From contig NC_135998.1 in assembly GCF_048128805.1 (NCBI RefSeq), positions 14,917,656 to 14,981,655 of the forward strand: a DNA stretch of 64,000 bases. The letters are read 5' to 3'. Below the pieces are notes generated by a model. That model made no database searches and had not been told where the DNA came from. It worked only from the letters and a program-made list of their open reading frames with translations. Position numbers and translations under genes: made by a program. Positions within the stretch are counted from its first letter, which is position 1; every line of letters starts with the position of its first letter. This stretch comes from Centroberyx gerrardi. Its lineage: Eukaryota > Chordata > Actinopteri > Beryciformes > Berycidae. This document shows, piece by piece, positions 59,847 through 64,000 of the stretch.

Positions 59847-61504
59847 GTTGTCTTCTGAACCAGGAGCTGCTCAACAGAAATATTTATCGGTTACAAGTGT
59901 AACAACAGGAGAGGGAAATCCCAAACAATTTTTACAGAAAGGTATAAATAGCTCAGAGCTGCAGTCAGGGTCACCAGTGAAAATATAACCATCATCCAGG
60001 GGCGGGGCGCCTCCTTGTCTCTTACGCAGGACAGCGAAGAGTTTATATCAGAGGGAACAAAGGCAGAGGCTCAGCTCAGTGTTTATAGAAACAATGAAGT
60101 GCCGCTTCTGCAACTCATTTCAATTGCCCATCTGTGGTTTGTTTGCATTGACAAAGAGTTGTATCGGTGTTTCTGGTCAGTGTTCACTTCCTCTCTGACA
60201 CAGGATAGGGACCAATAAGTTCCAGGAGGTGTGTGTGAGTGTGTGTATGTGTGTGTGTGTGTGTTGGGGTTGCTTTCTATTGTGGGAAATGAGGATTACC
60301 ATACATTAAGACGATATGCTTGACCAAATCTTAGACATGAAAGGAGACAATGTCGACAAGCACCACGCCACTTTCTTTTGAAAGATGCCAAACTATCAGA
60401 CTACGAGCTTTGATCTTGAGCTTGCTTCATCTCATGGCCTTAATGATTATGAGTCTGCTCAGTCCACTGTGAAGTTTTTATTACTATCAAGCACTGTTTA
60501 TGGAGCTAACTCTAATCTGATTTGACAACTGTTGCTGTCAAGTCAGTGTTATTTATTATTATTTAGTGGTGTTTGCACATCTTCAGTACTATTTCATCCA
60601 ACTCAGTGCAACTATCTCATGGTTTGTTTTTCCAATGCACTGCTGGACTCTCACCTACAACTCCAACCTACTGCATGTCGCACTCTGTGAAAGTATCTAG
60701 TTATAGTATGCTTTATTACATATATATATATATATATGTAGAGTGATATATATAATTCACAGTCTGTTGAATGCCCTGCATTGTCTCCTTCGGGGGGCTG
60801 AAATAGAGGATGCATGCTCAGCAAACTTCCCCGGGAAAGATAAAGGTTAAAAATAATGTTAGAGATGTTGATCCAAACCAATTGTGAAGAACAGAGATAA
60901 GGTCTAGAGCCTTGCCACCCTGCTGTCTAAACACCAGGGAGCTGCCATAAAACCAGTACCCACGTTTTCCTCTTCCTGCAGAGAATGTCCAGCAGACCAG
61001 GACCTTCCTCCGGCGCTCCTCTCCTCTCCTGGACTGGTCTTATTCACAAACACCATGTGAAGGAGCGACAGGGCCGGAGTGCAATACTCTAAATGCATGG
61101 TGGGATTTAGTCGCTTTTGTGGCTTTTATCCTTCACATGTAACATGAACCATTTTATAGATTTTTACGGCTGTCCAAACTTCACAGCGTTTTTGAAACAC
61201 AAGTCTTCAATTTAGTTCAAGGTCTAGAGATTCTCACACACATACACACACACACTACACACACACATACACATGTGAACATGCACTCACATGCACGCAA
61301 ACACACTCACAATCCTACATATTCACACACACACACACACGCACACACTATGTAACACCCATGACTACACTGGTTGCAATACAATAAGCTATTGTAACCT
61401 CAAACCAAAGGTCTTGACGCCCATATGGTTTTGTCATTAGTCTCAATTATAACAGGCTATGAGGTCACTTTCTGCTCTATGTATTAACACATTCATCCCT
61501 CACA

Positions 61505-61507
<3 letters not shown>

Positions 61508-61551
<44 letters not shown>

Positions 61552-61556
61552 CCCCT

Positions 61557-61612
<56 letters not shown>
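61508..61612. repeat. (CT)n and (CA)n microsatellites
   Basis: A CT block (61508-61547), a short C-rich spacer and a CA block (61558-61612) lie in tandem. Confidence 0.95.
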
Positions 61613-61616
<4 letters not shown>

Positions 61617-62388
61617 TGTGCAAGCCTGCAGAGTATGACCATGTGACCATTTAAATATTGGTAAACTTGTGCTCTTGACTTGACAACATGTGTGACTCGT
61701 GACATGTGTGTGAGGACCTTAGTAGAGAAACCTCCCATTCAGCTCTCTGTTGGTCTGTCTATCTGCTGGACTCTTCTGTCGCTTTGTTATCACGGCCTGC
61801 TTGTGTTTCTTCTGCTCCCTCTCAGTATCAGCACAAGTCTGGCCCAAGTTTATCAGGGCCAGAGCAGGGTTCTCCCCCCCCCCCCCACCCCTCTCTTTCT
61901 CATGCACACACACACACACACACACACATGTACACACGCCCCCCCCTCTTTGTGTATCCTCTTTGAGCCCCCGGTTTCCTTGCCGGGGAAAGAGAGGACT
62001 AGATGGACGGGAAGAGAGAAGACAGTGGGGATGTGACACAACAATGGCAGGAAGTGACTTCAGATCAATGCAGATTACTGCAAAACACACCAACAGATAA
62101 ACACCTAGCTAACAAACTTCCCCGCTGAACAGATAAACAAGAAACACACTCGTTGCCAGATAAATGTTCCAAGGCCCTGAACACCTCACGCAAAGCTCCT
62201 AATGTGTTATAGGACAACATTAACAAATGAAACGTCTCACTCAAATCACATCCTGTTACAGTAAATATATAATTGCATATTATATATTACATTGTAAATA
62301 GTCCATGTGACCACAACTTGACTTTTCAAGTCTTCTTTTCAATCTGTGCAAACATGTTAAAACCAAAATGGTTAAGCCTAACACAAAC

Positions 62389-62390
<2 letters not shown>

Positions 62391-62453
<63 letters not shown>
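62391..62453. repeat. (CA)n microsatellite
   Basis: About 31 uninterrupted CA units. Confidence 0.96.
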
Positions 62454-62455
<2 letters not shown>

Positions 62456-62689
62456 CATAAATAGATACAGATAGAGACCTGCAGCTGTTTAATTTCTCTG
62501 CATTTCAGATTGTAGTATGCTGATTGATGATACTTCATGATTTGACAGCTTTCACAGCAACAACTAAGAAGCCCGACTATCCAATTCAATAACATGCTGA
62601 ACAATGCTACACTGTCTGACTGCTACTCCACTTTGCTGTGTTTTGTAACTGGTTCCAACTGTACAGCCAATGATTTATTCTGGAGCTGA

Positions 62690-64000
62690 CCAAAGTGCTG
62701 CACAAAGTCAATACATATATAAAAAATCACACTAAACATAATGCATCAACATAGCACTGCTAGAAAAACACAAGATAATACACATATTACCAGACAAATG
62801 AAGAGGACTTAAAAGGTAGAGAATAAAAGGGACTTGAAAGAGTCAACAGAAGCTGCAGATCTGATGGAGGGGAAGACCTGAGTGGCCTGGAGGTTGCACA
62901 GGGGTTGATAAGGTCTGACGTATAAACATGGGCTTGCCCGCTAGGGCTTTAAAAACAAAACAAAACGTTAAAATCAATGATGTGGTCCATTTTCCTGGAA
63001 CATGTCAGAAGCCTAGCCTTAGTGATGTGGAAGAGTTGCAGGTTGGACCAGGACCGGCCAACACGTGCATACAGGAAGTTGCAATAATCTAAGCGTGAGG
63101 AGATGAAGACATGTATAACTTTCCCCAGATATTTGAATGAGAGGAAAGACTTGATTTAATTATTCTAAGTTGGAAGACTTGTTTGTCAAATTTAAGGGCA
63201 GAGTCATAGATCACACCAAGCTTCTTGGCATAACACTTAACACAGGTGGACAGCAGGTACAAAGTGATTTTATTTAGTCAAGAGAGCCAAAGAGGACAAC
63301 ATCAGTTTTGCTCCCATTCAGCTGAAGAAAATTTTGTGCCATTCAACAATTTGCTGAACAGGGTGAGAGAGGGAAGGTTTATGTCAACACAGCGGCCTGG
63401 CAGGACTGACCCACAAACAGAGGTTGGACACCCGTGCATCTGTCTTAGGTCAACACCAGGTCCAGGCTGCTGCTGCTCTGGTTGACTGCGGGACCGCAGT
63501 GGGGTCATGAGGGCCATGAGGTCATGAAAACACCTTGTGACCCCCTGTTCATGTGCTGACACAGTTCAGGTTACGGGTCATTTGGTGTCAGAGGGAGAAT
63601 GAGCCGAGTATCATGTTCGTGGCAACGGGGGGAGATTCTGAATGACTTGATTTGTCACAGCGGGAGCACATAGATGGAGAAGTGGATAGGACCTAAGATG
63701 GAACCTTGTGGGACTCCACTGGAGAGACTGGCCAGGGAGGAAGAGAAATACACTATATTATTATATTGCTGAGACAGGAAATAAAACAGTGTGTTTGATA
63801 CGGTCAATCAGAATGGCATGACTGACTGTTTCAAAGGCAGCACTGAGGTCCAGTATTAGGACTAGGACAGCACAATCACCAGAATCAGCCATTCAGGTCA
63901 TTGGTCACTTTAGGGCAGACTCAGTACTATAGGAAACCCTTATCCATCACTGGATTTTTTTCCATTATGTGTTTTTTCTAGGGCTGCCCCCTAATAGTCG
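62690..64000 (-). mobile_element. L2-like LINE, degenerate reverse transcriptase, runs off the right edge
   Basis: On the minus strand the RT blocks appear in order. Domain A is LDLSAAFETVSHAILIDRI (about 63870-63785). The SGVPQGSILGPI block lies near 63715-63675. A decayed segment follows where the YADD box should be (63650-63580). The linker has EWHKIFF (about 63340-63320), and the thumb reads SSRLDYCNFLYARVGRS (about 63100-63050) and TCSRKMDHI (62990). The tail near 62690 contains ACTTTGTGCAGCACTTTGG. Frames are shifted and stops are present, so it is dead. A ~205-bp unit lies within it at 63357-63559. The 5' part is beyond the window. Confidence 0.75.
63357..63559 (-). repeat. ~205-bp unit, copy B, inside the LINE
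   Basis: It is the inverted match of 59640-59846. In minus-strand reading it lies between the LINE residues PLTPND (just after the YADD region) and VEWHKIFF, where related elements have only a short linker. It therefore looks like an insertion into, or an expansion of, the LINE reading frame. Many CG sites of copy A are TG/CA here. Confidence 0.8.

Noticed and set aside
1-64000. CRISPR arrays, operons, bacterial or phage genes
   Set aside because: None seen; the regular repeats are microsatellites and the genes are intron-bearing vertebrate genes.

Overview
The window reads as nuclear DNA of a teleost fish. Its genes are split by GT-AG introns, the intergenic DNA is full of CA/GA/TA microsatellites, and the mobile elements are of kinds common in ray-finned fishes (tRNA-derived SINEs, L2-like and L1/Tx1-like LINE remnants, Tc1-like and hAT-like elements, TTAA-type MITEs, a solo LTR). 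The species cannot be told from the sequence.

Five genes are recognisable, all on the minus strand. In order of increasing coordinate they are slc35e4 (2360-5829, 2 coding exons), osbp2 (10998-24326, 14 exons, 753 aa), an ATP6V0A2-type V-ATPase a subunit (33811-41130, 20 exons, 846 aa), nfkbil1 (45383-47269, 4 exons, 362 aa) and an apelin receptor, aplnr (53574-54653, one exon, 359 aa). I placed exon boundaries by reading splice sites and checking that lengths and phases close; all four spliced models give an uninterrupted frame. The genes are unrelated in job: a Golgi-type nucleotide-sugar/triose-phosphate transporter relative, a sterol/PI4P exchanger at ER contact sites, a proton-pump stator subunit, a nuclear ankyrin/J-like protein and a class A peptide GPCR. 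They are neighbours by vertebrate synteny, not an operon. From memory of human gene positions, slc35e4 and osbp2 are also neighbours on 22q12.2.

Between genes: 1-2359 is 3' flank of slc35e4. 5830-10997 is intergenic with a LINE tail and hairpins. The last intron of osbp2 is almost filled by a Tc1-like copy that itself carries a second terminal-inverted-repeat element. 24327-33810 is gene-poor and holds a solo LTR, LINE remnants, a possible small unrecognised 4-exon gene, a histone-type 3' stem-loop without a histone gene, and a 54-codon unidentified ORF. 41131-45382 and 47270-53573 hold microsatellites and a fold-back element. 54654-64000 holds the aplnr promoter, an hAT-type MITE, a SINE, a ~205-bp unit present twice in opposite orientation, and a degenerate LINE reverse transcriptase running off the right edge.

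I see no sign of a new multi-gene system. The points most worth checking are the nested transposons, the ~205-bp unit lying inside the LINE, the apparent GC-AG intron of the V-ATPase gene, and the possible small gene with its neighbouring stem-loop.
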